This document shows positions 32,166 through 40,759 of a stretch of DNA of 64,000 nt, in pieces. A program made the position numbers and the translations under genes. The notes under the pieces were generated by a model. That model saw only the letters and a list, made by a program, of their open reading frames with translations. It did no database searches and had not been told where the DNA came from. How positions within the stretch are numbered: the first letter of the stretch is position 1; every line of letters begins with the position of its first letter. Source of the stretch: a virus; the IMG/VR virus record IMGVR_UViG_3300035088_000013, positions 22,303 through 86,302 of that record. The stretch is one strand, 5' to 3'.

Positions 32166-32461
32166 CGACGCACCTCCGCGACGGCCCGGGCCAGAACGCG
32201 CCGGGCATGCATGTACCGCGTCCCAAACTCCAGATATGCCGCATATGGGGCGGTATTGAAGACGGTGGCGGAGGCGTAGCCCTTGCTGTTGAGGCCCGCC
32301 CGGTAGTGCCACGACCGGCGGTAGCGGCCGGTCCGCACCGGGGAGAGGTCTTGGGCGCGTTCCTTCACGCGGGCGGCGCGGACCCGCATCGCCTCGATCA
32401 TGTAGGGGGCGCGCAGCATCGCCTGGACACCACCGGGGTAGAGCGTCGTATGGGTAGGCAC
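32162..32461 (-). CDS. HK97 gp10-like tail completion protein (99 aa)
   Basis: GTG at 32461 after GGAAAGGGGACC. The motif RAQDLSPVRTGRYRRSWHYR and NTAPYAAYLEFGTRYMHARR is typical of the HK97 gp10 family, which joins head and tail. Translationally coupled to the zeta-like gene downstream. Confidence 0.8.
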   Translation of the reverse strand: MPTHTTLYPGGVQAMLRAPYMIEAMRVRAARVKERAQDLSPVRTGRYRRSWHYRAGLNSKGYASATVFNTAPYAAYLEFGTRYMHARRVLARAVAEVRR

Positions 32462-32483
32462 CCCGGTCCCCTTTCCGTTCCGC

Positions 32484-33185
32484 TCAGCCGGTGGTGTGCA
32501 CGGCGCGGACGACGACCCCGGCGGTGACACCCAAAACCGGCTCGGTGATCACGGTGGGTTCTCCGTCGATCGACCAGCGGGCCCCGCCGATCAGCAGCCG
32601 GTCGATGGCCTTCACCTTCGTGCCGGGCGGGAACACCACGGTGCGGGACCGGGTGACCCTCGAGTCGCCGGTGGCGGTCGAGGTGGCCGATTGGTCGAGT
32701 TGGCCGAGGGTCACCCCGCGGACCTTGACCGGGGTCTCCCCGTACACGTCGTTGCCGTAGGCGTCCCGGCCGGTCACGACCCGCCGCAAGACGGTGACCG
32801 TGACCCCGCCGATCGGGGTCGGCGCGTTCCCGCCGACCCGGATCTGGGCTTCGAGGTGCGCGGGGACGGGGAACACGGTCGTGGGGCCGCGTTCGGCGAC
32901 GGCCTGGATCGACCCGGACCGGCCGTCGGCGAGGGTGACTTTCGACCCGGTCGGCACATCCGACCCGAGCAGGCAGAACAACCGGATCGTGGTGTCGGTG
33001 ACGGTGTCGCGTCCTTGACGGCCGCTCGAGGGGGCCTCGTCGAGCAGGCACCGCAACGGGTAGGCGGGGTCCCACGTGTCGACGTCCCGGTACGGCTGGA
33101 CCTGGACGGTGTCGGTGAGCAGCACCAGCGGCACCCGGCCTGCGGTGTGCCTGCCTCGCCCGTTCGTCCGGGCCCGGCCGATCAT
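32484..33185 (-). CDS. Head-tail joining protein (233 aa)
   Basis: ATG at 33185, one-base overlap with the upstream stop. Starts MIGRARTNGRGRHTAGRVPL. Two beta domains (SKVTLADGRSGSIQAVAERG; VKAIDRLLIGGARWSIDGEP) with a joining segment. Composition and position between adaptor and gp10-like gene fit a stopper or head-tail joining protein. Confidence 0.65.
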   Translation of the reverse strand: MIGRARTNGRGRHTAGRVPLVLLTDTVQVQPYRDVDTWDPAYPLRCLLDEAPSSGRQGRDTVTDTTIRLFCLLGSDVPTGSKVTLADGRSGSIQAVAERGPTTVFPVPAHLEAQIRVGGNAPTPIGGVTVTVLRRVVTGRDAYGNDVYGETPVKVRGVTLGQLDQSATSTATGDSRVTRSRTVVFPPGTKVKAIDRLLIGGARWSIDGEPTVITEPVLGVTAGVVVRAVHTTG

Positions 33186-33958
33186 CAGCGCACCCACGGG
33201 GGTTGCGGGTTCAGCCCGGCAGCGCGCAGGATGTCGGCGGCCTGCGACGGGAGGCGGGTCGATTGGCCTTTCGCTTGACCGGCGGTGGCGCGGCCGACGG
33301 AGATCGACCCCGCCGACAAGCTCCCGTACACCGCGAGGGAACCGGCGGGGTCGCCGGTGTCGTTCCACCACGACACGATTTCGCAAACAGCGTCACGGAC
33401 CGCTGCGCGTTGTTCCGGGTCGGAGGGGAAGCCGTTGTCGTCGACGTTGTACCGGGCCGTGAGCAGCATCAAATCGACTTCGCGGGTGGCGTCGGCGAGC
33501 ATCCGCTCACAATCCGGGGGCGGGCTGTCCCGCAGGTACGCGGCCAGATCCGCGCTGGTGGCGTACGAGTAGCCGACCGGGTCGGCCAGCCGATCCGGGG
33601 CGACCGTGACCTCGTGGACGATGCGGCCGTTGCCGGTGCCGGTGACGGTCCACACGTGATACCACAAGCCGCCGACGTCGTAGGGGGCGACGACCGCCGT
33701 CCATATCTTGCCGCCTTGGGAGCTGGTCGCGGTCATCGGCAGCACCCGCCGGGTCATGCTGTCCGGCAGCGGCGGAATCGGCGGCCCGGGCGGCGGCGTA
33801 GGCGGGATCGGCGGTGCCGGTGCCGGGGGGAACGGTGACACGGGCGGGCCGGGGGGTGCCTGCACCGGCGGGGAGTACACGACCAGCGACGCAACCGTCG
33901 AACCGTCGAACCGGTCCAGCTCGAGCCGGGCGACCTGCGCGATACCGACCTCGGGCAT
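33185..33958 (-). CDS. Head-tail connector/adaptor with Pro-rich insert (257 aa)
   Basis: ATG at 33958 after AAGGAGG. Residues 30-65 are a Pro run (PPAPAPPIPPTPPPGPPIPP). The C-terminal 120 residues (YATSADLAAYLRDSPPPDCE, REVDLMLLTARYNVD, AVRDAVCEIVSWWND) resemble gp6/gp15-type head-tail adaptors. The N-terminal part is unlike the usual family and may be a decoration. Confidence 0.7.
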   Translation of the reverse strand: MPEVGIAQVARLELDRFDGSTVASLVVYSPPVQAPPGPPVSPFPPAPAPPIPPTPPPGPPIPPLPDSMTRRVLPMTATSSQGGKIWTAVVAPYDVGGLWYHVWTVTGTGNGRIVHEVTVAPDRLADPVGYSYATSADLAAYLRDSPPPDCERMLADATREVDLMLLTARYNVDDNGFPSDPEQRAAVRDAVCEIVSWWNDTGDPAGSLAVYGSLSAGSISVGRATAGQAKGQSTRLPSQAADILRAAGLNPQPPWVR

Positions 33959-33980
33959 GGTCGCCTCCTTCTCGGCTTTG

Positions 33981-34277
33981 TCAGATGGTGTGGGCGCGGG
34001 TGGCGGCCTGGTCCGCGGTCACGGCGGCGGCGGTGTCGGCCGCGGCGGCGGACGGCCCGGCCGCGACGGAGACAGCGGTGGTGATGTCGTCGCGGGAGGT
34101 CGCGGCCGGACCGTGCGGGGCCGGGGCGGCGGGGTTCACGGCCGGTCCGGCAGGCCACGGCGGGGGGTCTTGCGCGCGGCCGGTCACCGCCGCCTGGACG
34201 GTGAGGACGGCTTGCGGGCGGGCCGCGGGCGGCCCACCGATGTCGATGCCGGAGGGAAGCAGCAGGACCAGCAGCAC
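33981..34277 (-). CDS. Ala/Pro-rich small protein (98 aa)
   Basis: Starts at GTG 34277 (VLLVLLLPSGIDIGGPPAAR), the first start in the open frame, with AAAAAAAGGGG upstream. A hydrophobic N-terminus is followed by long Ala/Thr/Pro runs ending in AAVTADQAATRAHTI. It might be a membrane-anchored or decoration protein. Start choice is uncertain. Confidence 0.5.
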   Translation of the reverse strand: MLLVLLLPSGIDIGGPPAARPQAVLTVQAAVTGRAQDPPPWPAGPAVNPAAPAPHGPAATSRDDITTAVSVAAGPSAAAADTAAAVTADQAATRAHTI

Positions 34278-34303
34278 GCCCGACCACCCCGCCCCTTTTT
34301 TTG

Positions 34304-34447
34304 TCAGGTCACCCGAAGCCACACCGCGGGTGGGCCGATCGCGCCTCCACCCCAGGTGGCGAGGTTGTATGGCGGGAAGACCGTCAGCGACGGGACGCTG
34401 ATGTTGAAGTTTGTTCCCGGGTTGGTGTTCACCCCCGGGTTGAACAT
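34304..34447 (-). CDS. Short beta-rich ORF after the collagen-like protein (47 aa from first ATG)
   Basis: The open frame extends upstream to about 34520 with good codon bias (KPEARIGATAFSPASLGSTS), but its first standard start is ATG 34447 (MFNPGVNTNPGTNFNISVPS), which lacks a Shine-Dalgarno. A GGAGGCGAGG lies near 34510 without an in-frame start codon. It may use a non-standard start or be a frameshifted extension. Ends GAIGPPAVWLRVT. Confidence 0.4.
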   Translation of the reverse strand: MFNPGVNTNPGTNFNISVPSLTVFPPYNLATWGGGAIGPPAVWLRVT

Positions 34448-34524
34448 TCCGACGGTTGGGCGCTGCGAGGTCGAGCCGAGAGAGGCGGGGCTGAACGCGG
34501 TAGCACCGATCCTCGCCTCCGGTT

Positions 34525-35886
34525 TCAGGCGACCTGGAAAATGATGACAATGGCAGAGGTCAGCGTCGGGCTGATTCCCGAGAGAACCGGATTGGACGGC
34601 AACGCACCGGTGACGCTGTCGGCGATTTCCATCGATGCTTGCCCTGTGGTACTCCAGTTGGTTGTGCCGCGATATCCGGCGAAAACGTTGCCCCCGTTGA
34701 GCGCCGAAACCGTCGGGGCCGACGTCTGCGGAACGTAGCCGAAAAAATATTGACCGGCAGGCAGCGCCAGTGACAGGCCGGTGACCCCGGCGAGCCCGAG
34801 CGCTGTCGTCGAGAACTGCGCCGACCCGTACACAAGGGTGCCAGGTGTTCCGGTTGCCGGGTTGACGTTCCACACCCCGACGCGACCGAAACCGCCGGTT
34901 GATACCGCTGTCACGTTGATGAACAGGCCTGCGATAGTCACCGGCGCATAAATGACAGTAGGTGTGAGGTACAGCCGGTTGACGGCGTTGGTGGTGGTGG
35001 TGGTAGCACCGTTGGTAACCCGGCTGTCGTAGTAGCGGCCGGACACATAGTACTGCTGGTAGGCGACGGCAGGTGTACCCGACGGGCCTTGCGGGCCGGG
35101 GTCACCTTGGACGCCGGGGATGCCTTGCTGGCCTTGGGGGATGGTGAACGCGAGCACCGCCGCACTGGAGGTGCCGGAGTTGGTGACGGCCGCGTTCGAC
35201 CCGGGCGTGCCGGTGGCGGTGGTACCGACCGTGACGGTGGCCGCCGCCCCCGGGGTGCCGGGGGTGCCCGGTGTTCCGGGGTCGCCCTTGTCCCCCTTGG
35301 GGATGGTGAACGCGAGCACCGCCGCGCTGGAGGTGCCGGTGTTGGTGACGGCGGCGTTCGACCCGGGCGTGCCGGTGGTTGTCGACCCGACGGCGACGGT
35401 GGCCGCCGCCCCGGGCGCGCCCGGGGTGCCGGGATCACCCTTGCCGCCTGCCGGTCCGGCCGGGCCGACCATCTGGTGAAACAGCGTGATCGACTGGTTA
35501 CTTTTCCCGACGCCGGTGCCGCCGGTGTAGACGACAGGCACTTCGACGTAGGAGCCGCCCGGGTAGTCGACGGCGTCGGCCGCTACGGCGTACTCCGCGT
35601 ATTTCGTCGCGTCGGTGCGGTCCTGGATCGTGATCGAGTCCCCGGCGGTGATCATCCGCAGCAGCGGCGCGACGTTGTCGCCGTTCGCGACCCGGTAATT
35701 CAGCCACAACGTCGCGGACACGTCCGGGGTGGCCCCGTCGGAGCGGACCTGGCCGCTGGTGGGCGGCGGGGTCGACGTGTTCGACCACGAGTAGGCGTAC
35801 GCCGACGATGACGCGCCAGGGGGGCCCTGCACGCCGGGAAGGCCGGGTGTACCGGCGGGGCCGCGGACGGCCATGCCGGTTCTCAC
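34525..35886 (-). CDS. Collagen-like head/fibre protein (453 aa)
   Basis: GTG at 35886 chosen for its GTGA overlap; GTG 35898 and ATG 35874 are alternatives. It has collagen-like Gly-X-Y blocks (GPAGTPGLPGVQGPPG, GDPGTPGTPGTPG) and two copies of a repeat of about 40 residues (VGSTTTGTPGSNAAVTNTGT, AAVLAFTIPKG) almost the same as those in the tail fibre at 16239-19385. The C-terminus is a beta-rich domain (QYYVSGRYYDSRVTN onward). Between capsid and connector genes, so probably a head fibre. Confidence 0.75.
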   Translation of the reverse strand: MRTGMAVRGPAGTPGLPGVQGPPGASSSAYAYSWSNTSTPPPTSGQVRSDGATPDVSATLWLNYRVANGDNVAPLLRMITAGDSITIQDRTDATKYAEYAVAADAVDYPGGSYVEVPVVYTGGTGVGKSNQSITLFHQMVGPAGPAGGKGDPGTPGAPGAAATVAVGSTTTGTPGSNAAVTNTGTSSAAVLAFTIPKGDKGDPGTPGTPGTPGAAATVTVGTTATGTPGSNAAVTNSGTSSAAVLAFTIPQGQQGIPGVQGDPGPQGPSGTPAVAYQQYYVSGRYYDSRVTNGATTTTTNAVNRLYLTPTVIYAPVTIAGLFINVTAVSTGGFGRVGVWNVNPATGTPGTLVYGSAQFSTTALGLAGVTGLSLALPAGQYFFGYVPQTSAPTVSALNGGNVFAGYRGTTNWSTTGQASMEIADSVTGALPSNPVLSGISPTLTSAIVIIFQVA

Positions 35887-36320
35887 GTGCTCACCCACAC
35901 CAGCGCGACCGCGTCCCCGGCGTCTTGGGCGTCGAGGTAGACGGCGTTGCTGTTGTTCACATCCAGCGACATGGCTTCCCCGGCAGCGAGGGGGAACCCG
36001 GACAGGAACGTCACCGTCGGGCCGCCGATGTAGATGAGGCCCTGGTTGCCGGGCATCGCCCGCAGGGTGAGGCCGTAGATGCCCGCGTGGGCGGGGAGCC
36101 GGGTGGGGGTGCCGGGGGTGGTGACGGCGGCCCGGTCCGCGCCGACGGTGCCGCCGGGCTGGACCTGCGTGGGTAGCGGGCTGGCGGGTGACACGTCGAC
36201 CAGGCTGCCGTCGGGGCCGTACCCGACTTTCACCCTTTGGGCTTTGACCCCGGAGCCGATGTCGTCGGCGGCGATCGTCGCACCACCGGACCCGGGGTTG
36301 ATCACGACGTTATCCGGCAT
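35883..36320 (-). CDS. Hypothetical virion protein (145 aa)
   Basis: ATG at 36320 with GAAGGG upstream. Starts MPDNVVINPGSGGATIAADD. A beta-sandwich-like sequence (LTLRAMPGNQGLIYIGGPTV, AGEAMSLDVNNSNAVYLDAQ) typical of small phage decoration proteins. Stop overlaps the following GTG. Confidence 0.65.
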   Translation of the reverse strand: MPDNVVINPGSGGATIAADDIGSGVKAQRVKVGYGPDGSLVDVSPASPLPTQVQPGGTVGADRAAVTTPGTPTRLPAHAGIYGLTLRAMPGNQGLIYIGGPTVTFLSGFPLAAGEAMSLDVNNSNAVYLDAQDAGDAVALVWVST

Positions 36321-36348
36321 CGACCCTGGCCCTTCGCGTGCGGTGTCG

Positions 36349-36711
36349 TCAGGTGGCGGTGAGTTCGGCGTTCGTGACGGTGTAGGTGCCTTGACCGGCG
36401 AACGTTTCGATGGTGGGGTCACCGTTGGCGTCCCGCAGCGGGTCACCCCCGAGGAACCGGCCGTCATCGGTCCAGGTGCCGAAGTGCGACACGGCGGTAC
36501 CGGGTGGGACGTCGAACGTGGCCGGGCTGGCCAGGTCGCGGATGCCGGGGCCGGTGACCCCCCAGGACACGGCCTGCCGGGTGTAGACGGGGGTACCACC
36601 GGTCAACTCGTTCGCACCGTCGGTGCCGGGGTCGTCGTCGTGCAGGCTCAGCATGGTGGCCGCGTCCGCGAGACCTTCCACGGCGGCGTCGCGCCCGTTG
36701 TCGGATAGCAT
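36349..36711 (-). CDS. Small virion (fibre/decoration-like) protein (120 aa)
   Basis: ATG at 36711 after AAAGGGG. LSDNGRDAAVEGLADAATML and LHDDDPGTDGANELTGG, followed by FDVPPGTAVSHFGTWT, match a widespread family of small phage proteins annotated as tail fibre or decoration in actinobacterial prophages. Function not proven. Confidence 0.65.
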   Translation of the reverse strand: MLSDNGRDAAVEGLADAATMLSLHDDDPGTDGANELTGGTPVYTRQAVSWGVTGPGIRDLASPATFDVPPGTAVSHFGTWTDDGRFLGGDPLRDANGDPTIETFAGQGTYTVTNAELTAT

Positions 36712-36827
36712 TCTCGGCCCCTTTGAACACGGCACGGTTCGGGTTGGGGGTGGCGGGCGCACGGCGGTGGTCCCTCGCCGCGAGTTGACCTTGCCGCGCG
36801 CCCGTCACGACATCAGGCGGTGCGCCA

Positions 36828-37478
36828 TCAGCGGTGATGCTGCTGCTTGGCGGCAGGGGCCTCGGCTGTTGCAGCCCCGGCGGACGGGGTCTGCTGCTTG
36901 TCGGCGGCCTTGTCCGCGGATGCCTTGGCCGCGGTCTTGTTCCGGTCAGCGGCCCTGGTGGTGGCCTTCTTGACGGCTTCGGCCTGTTTCTTGGCCCCGG
37001 ACTTGTCCGGGTCTCCGACCGGCGGCGCGTTGACGATGTCCGCGTTCAGGTAGTCGGAGCGCACCCGGGTTTGGGAGCCGTCGAGGTTGCTGGCCAGCAC
37101 GCCGTGCATGGCGATCGCGTCGGCGTCGGCGGCGGCCTTCGCCCTGAGCACCTCGGGCGGGATACCGTCGATGATGTTGCGCGACAGCACTCCGCCGACA
37201 CCGTGGCCGGGCTGCCTCGCCACAACGTCCGCCGGTGAAGGGGTGATGGCGACCGCGCCGAGGCCGTTGCCGCTGGCGTCCGGGTCGGACGGCTTGGCGG
37301 GCTCGCCGATCATCCGGGAGGTGTGCGACTGCTTCGCGACCTCATCCACCACCAGGTCCGGAATGTCGGAGGAGTCGACGCGCTCCCAGTTGGGGCGCAC
37401 CTCCAGGTCGGGGCGCTCACCGCCGAACGCGAACGTTTCCCCGGTGAGCACATTCTTGTAAGCGAACACTTCAGTCAT
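36828..37478 (-). CDS. Hypothetical protein after the capsid gene (216 aa)
   Basis: ATG at 37478 with GGAGATC upstream. Starts MTEVFAYKNVLTGETFAFGG. A conserved-looking N-terminal 50 residues (RPDLEVRPNWERVDSSD) precede a variable middle, and the C-terminal 60 residues are a Lys/Ala-rich low-complexity tail (KKATTRAADRNKTAAKASAD). Probably a capsid-associated protein; exact role unknown. Confidence 0.65.
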   Translation of the reverse strand: MTEVFAYKNVLTGETFAFGGERPDLEVRPNWERVDSSDIPDLVVDEVAKQSHTSRMIGEPAKPSDPDASGNGLGAVAITPSPADVVARQPGHGVGGVLSRNIIDGIPPEVLRAKAAADADAIAMHGVLASNLDGSQTRVRSDYLNADIVNAPPVGDPDKSGAKKQAEAVKKATTRAADRNKTAAKASADKAADKQQTPSAGAATAEAPAAKQQHHR

Positions 37479-37530
37479 GGTCGATCTCCACTCGTTGGTG
37501 GCGGACTCTGTTCGCGCCTCGTGCGGCCCG

Positions 37531-38442
37531 TTACGGCAGCGGGGCGGCGTGGATGAGGATGGCCTTCTGCGCGTCGACGACGGTCATGCCGTAGAGGATG
37601 TCGAAGGAGATCAGGTCCACCTTCATCTTGATGTCGTAGCCGTAGGTGACGCGGATCCCCAGGCCGTTGTAGGAGGCGATCGCGGACTGCCCGGGGGCGA
37701 CCCCCATCGGGATCGCCAGGGGTCGCACCGCGACGGCGAACGCATCTTTGTGGAACGCGAGCGATACCTCACTGCCGGGGTTGCCGGTGGTCTGCGGCGG
37801 CAGCCCGACCCCGTTGTGCTCGTAGGCGTCGAACGAGAACAGCCGGTTGCCGAGGCTGGCCTCCCGCAGGCCCTGGGTGTCGCCGCGGGCGTCGGCCCGC
37901 TTGAGGAGGTCGTTCTTCAGCCACTTGCTGGTGGTGATCGACCCGACGACCGCGTACCGGTCGGAGATCGGCACGCCACGCAGCGACAGTTCCCGGCGGG
38001 CTGCGATCAGCGCCTCCGGCGTATCCCACATCTCAGTCGCGACATTGCCGACGTAGGTGGGGATGCCGTTGCGCAGTGCGAGCAGGTCGGTCTCGAGGGC
38101 CTGGATGATGGCCTGCACGGCGGGCTGGATGAACTTGCCGGAGAAGTCGTCCAGTTTGAGGGTGAGTTCCTCGGTGGAGATCGCGAAGCTGACGTCCTTG
38201 AACTTGTTCAAGGTCATCGGGACGCCGGTCTCCTGGTAGTTCTGGATCCGGGTGCCGTTCACACGGTCGAAGTCGTCGGCGACGAACGCCTGCGGCTTAC
38301 GGATGGTGATGGTGTCACCGATCTTGTTTGCGAACTCGTCCTCGTAGTCACGGTGTACGAGCTGCGACATCACGGTGTCGCGGTACATGATCGCGATCGC
38401 CCGGCGGGCGATGACGGATGGGGTAAGGATCGTGTTTGCCAC
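37531..38442 (-). CDS. Major capsid protein, P22 coat-like (303 aa)
   Basis: Starts MANTILTPSVIARRAIAIMY. The N-terminal block (VMSQLVHRDYEDEF, KIGDTITIRKPQAFVADDFD) and the middle (DVSFAISTEELTLKLDDFSG, AVVGSITTSKWLKNDLL) match the P22 gp5-type coat family used by many actinobacteriophages. Located right after the scaffold gene. Confidence 0.9.
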   Translation of the reverse strand: MANTILTPSVIARRAIAIMYRDTVMSQLVHRDYEDEFANKIGDTITIRKPQAFVADDFDRVNGTRIQNYQETGVPMTLNKFKDVSFAISTEELTLKLDDFSGKFIQPAVQAIIQALETDLLALRNGIPTYVGNVATEMWDTPEALIAARRELSLRGVPISDRYAVVGSITTSKWLKNDLLKRADARGDTQGLREASLGNRLFSFDAYEHNGVGLPPQTTGNPGSEVSLAFHKDAFAVAVRPLAIPMGVAPGQSAIASYNGLGIRVTYGYDIKMKVDLISFDILYGMTVVDAQKAILIHAAPLP

Positions 38443-38503
38443 GGTGTCGGTCTCCCTCGGCGGAAGTGCCTGGAGGACCCACCCCGGCGGAAACGGGCGC
38501 GGG

Positions 38504-39388
38504 TCAGCGCTGCACGGCAGCGCTCACGGGGTCGATCTGCCGGATGTGGTCCTCAATGGACATGTCGGCGTCGGTAACTCGTCCGCCGGGCCCGCCGGTG
38601 AACTCGCCTCCGCTCTGTTTCGGCGCAGCCGCAGGCGGCTGCACCTTGAATCGGGTGGGGTTCGATGAGACCTGGGCGCGGATCAGCTCGGCGAGCTGCT
38701 CGGCGAACCCGTCGGCGGCCGGATCGAGGCCCTTGATCTTGGCGAGGAACCCCGCGGAGTCCATGAGTTCCGGGGTGTTCGCTCCCTGACCGGTGGCTGA
38801 CTGCCACACCGCGAGCTGGACCTGAAGCTCCCGGTGTTTATCGGTCCAGTCCTGCACGGCCCCTTGCGTCTGCTCGAGGCGTTGCATCGCCTCGTCGATC
38901 GTCTTGGGGCGCTGGGGTTCGGCCTGCTCGTCGGTGTCGTCGACCAGGCCCATCACCTTCGCGAAGCCGTCGACGAAGCCCTGGAGCTTGTCGGCGTTCG
39001 CCTTGACCCGCTCGTCGGCCTTGTCCTCGGCGGTCTTCGCCTTGACCCGGTTGTCGCCGTTCTCCTTCTCGAGGGCGCGGATGCGTTTCTGCGCCCATCC
39101 GGGGAGCTGCTCGAACTCTTCGGTCACCTGGCCCCCGCCGGTGCCCGCCTCGGGCGGGTCGGACGGCTTCGGGGCCGGTTTCACCGGGGGCGTGGTGGTG
39201 GTGTCACCGGCTGCACTGGTCTGCTTCCCCTTGCCCGCGGTGGTCTCACCGGTGACGCCGTCGTGGCCGTCGACCGACTGCTCGATCTGCTCGACCGTCA
39301 AAGGCTCAGGGATGCTGCTGGTTTCGCCGGTCCCGCCGGTCGATCCCGCGTCGCTGGACCCGCCCGGGGTCTCTGTCACGTCGCTCAT
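38504..39388 (-). CDS. Scaffolding protein (294 aa)
   Basis: ATG at 39388 with AAAGGG about 10 bases upstream. Acidic, Gly/Thr-rich disordered N-terminus (1-100), then LPGWAQKRIRALEKENGDNR and a coiled coil (105-200) with MQRLEQTQGAVQDWTDKHRE, and a C-terminal basic/helical part that would contact the coat. Composition and position are typical. Confidence 0.85.
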   Translation of the reverse strand: MSDVTETPGGSSDAGSTGGTGETSSIPEPLTVEQIEQSVDGHDGVTGETTAGKGKQTSAAGDTTTTPPVKPAPKPSDPPEAGTGGGQVTEEFEQLPGWAQKRIRALEKENGDNRVKAKTAEDKADERVKANADKLQGFVDGFAKVMGLVDDTDEQAEPQRPKTIDEAMQRLEQTQGAVQDWTDKHRELQVQLAVWQSATGQGANTPELMDSAGFLAKIKGLDPAADGFAEQLAELIRAQVSSNPTRFKVQPPAAAPKQSGGEFTGGPGGRVTDADMSIEDHIRQIDPVSAAVQR

Positions 39389-39413
39389 GTGCAGGTTCGC
39401 CCTTTCATGGGGA

Positions 39414-39440
39414 GAGCCGGTCGCACCCGGCGACCGGCTC
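39414..39440 (-). other. Hairpin upstream of the scaffold gene
   Basis: GAGCCGGTCGC (39414-39424) and GCGACCGGCTC (39430-39440) form a perfect 11-base stem with a 5-base loop, 26 bases before the scaffold ATG and between two groups of late genes. Likely an mRNA stability or processing element that raises capsid-module expression. Confidence 0.5.
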
Positions 39441-39533
39441 CCGTTGGAGGTGGAACACGTGCTTCTCTTGTCACCCCACCCCCGGCAAGGGGCGGGACGT
39501 CGTTTCAAGGGGGGGTGCCGGTACGCTCCCGGC

Positions 39534-39716
39534 ATGGATGAGGCCGAAGAGCTGGCCACATTGCGGTCGGCGCTGGAGCGCGACAAGACGTGGTGTCTGC
39601 GGGTCTACCGGGCAGCAGCGTGGGTGCAGCGGACGGTGCATCCGTCGGTGGCCCGGGATCAGGGCTGGTGCCAGCGGATCGCCCTGTTGCAGCGGGTGCT
39701 ACGCGAACGAGCGTGA
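39534..39716 (+). CDS. Plus-strand small protein inside the late operon (60 aa)
   Basis: Starts MDEAEELATLRSALERDKTW and reads as a charged amphipathic helical protein with good codon bias. It is opposite to every neighbour for 25 kb. No clear Shine-Dalgarno. Could be a small regulator or an orphan moron gene; function unknown. Confidence 0.55.
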   Translation: MDEAEELATLRSALERDKTWCLRVYRAAAWVQRTVHPSVARDQGWCQRIALLQRVLRERA

Positions 39717-39852
39717 GTGAACCGCCGTGACCGGAGGTGCCGGTCGTACCGTCGAGGGGCGGGGCGCGCCCAACCCGCCCTTGCCGCCGGGGGCAGAGCC
39801 AGCGGCCCTTCGTCTGCTCCCGGCAGCTCCGAGCGCGTCCCGCGCCCACGTC

Positions 39853-40017
39853 TCAGCGCGGTTTACGGGCGGCGTTGGTGAGGATGACCGGCGGGTAGTC
39901 GACCTGCTGGCGGGCCTGCACCCTTTGGGCGTCGGACAGCTGTCGCGCGCTACGTACCGCTTCCGGGACGGGTGACGGTGACGTCGACGAGCCGGGTTCC
40001 TTCGGCGTCGGTGCCAT
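39853..40017 (-). CDS. Small protein overlapping the ART-like gene end (54 aa)
   Basis: ATG at 40017 inside the last 68 bases of 39950-40720, in another frame. Starts MAPTPKEPGSSTSPSPVPEA and continues VRSARQLSDAQRVQARQQVD to a TGA at 39853. Basic helix plus Pro-rich head. Coding bias is good outside the overlap; translation is likely coupled. Function unknown. Confidence 0.5.
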   Translation of the reverse strand: MAPTPKEPGSSTSPSPVPEAVRSARQLSDAQRVQARQQVDYPPVILTNAARKPR

Positions 40018-40720
40018 GGTCTTTGACCACCTTCCACACCAGGTCGTGCTCCAGCGTCAGTTCGGCCTGGGGGCCGTTGTGTTTGCTGCCCCGGGTGTGG
40101 GTGGAGGTCCCGAGGGCGTGGACGCCAGCGGCGACGTGGACCCGCATCTTGACCGCGCCGACGGCGGGGGTGGCGTCGGGGTGCGGTGATCCGTGGGTGA
40201 ACGTGCGGACGACGTCCTCGTTCGTGGTCATCGACCCGTAGCCCTTCTCATGCCACGAGAAGCCGGACAGGTCGCCGTCGAGTTGGTCGCCGAACAGGTT
40301 GCGCGCCAAAAACAGGCCGCGCCAGCCTTGGACCGGTTGTGGTAGTGGACTGTCGGCCATGGCGGTGTCGATCCGGTTGACGTCTTGTTCCTCGCGGCTC
40401 TTGCCGGGGTTGCCCCACATGTCTTTGCGCAGGAACTGGTTGATGGCCATGAACCAGCCGGTCTCGTACTCCGTCAGGGATTCACGTTGTTCGGGGGTCA
40501 TGGTGCCGCGTTTGTAGAGGCCCTTGGGGACGGCGTCGTGGGCGGCCTGCCCGGTGAGGACGGCCCCGGAGGCGTGCAGGCCGCCGTCGCCGCCGCGGGT
40601 GATGACCTGGATGTCGGGGTGATCCGCCACGTCGGTGAACCGGCCGTTTTTGTCGCGGGGGTGCAGCAGCTCTTCCCAGTTGGCGAGGTTGGCCCGCCAG
40701 TCGGAGCCAAGGTGGGTCAC
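39950..40720 (-). CDS. ADP-ribosyltransferase-like protein with shared N-terminal module (256 aa)
   Basis: GTG at 40720 after AAGGGAGA. Residues 15-50 (WEELLHPRDKNGRFTD, PDIQVITRGGDGG) are the same module as in 31206-32165 and 40936-42129. The rest fits the ART fold: helix YETGWFMAINQFL (85-97), Arg134 in QGWRGL, SxT at 163-165 (GYGSMTTN) and Gln218-Ala-Glu220 as a QxE-type catalytic turn. Family activity: NAD-dependent ADP-ribosylation of proteins or nucleic acids. Possibly packaged in the head. Target unknown. Confidence 0.65.
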   Translation of the reverse strand: MTHLGSDWRANLANWEELLHPRDKNGRFTDVADHPDIQVITRGGDGGLHASGAVLTGQAAHDAVPKGLYKRGTMTPEQRESLTEYETGWFMAINQFLRKDMWGNPGKSREEQDVNRIDTAMADSPLPQPVQGWRGLFLARNLFGDQLDGDLSGFSWHEKGYGSMTTNEDVVRTFTHGSPHPDATPAVGAVKMRVHVAAGVHALGTSTHTRGSKHNGPQAELTLEHDLVWKVVKDHGTDAEGTRLVDVTVTRPGSGT

Positions 40721-40759
40721 GACCGGTCTCCCTTCCGGCGGCGGGAGGCTCCCTGAACG

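Noticed and set aside
39727-39975. 82-codon plus-strand ORF
   Set aside because: It is antisense to the small gene 39853-40017 and to the end of the ART-like gene. Gly/Pro-rich and without support.
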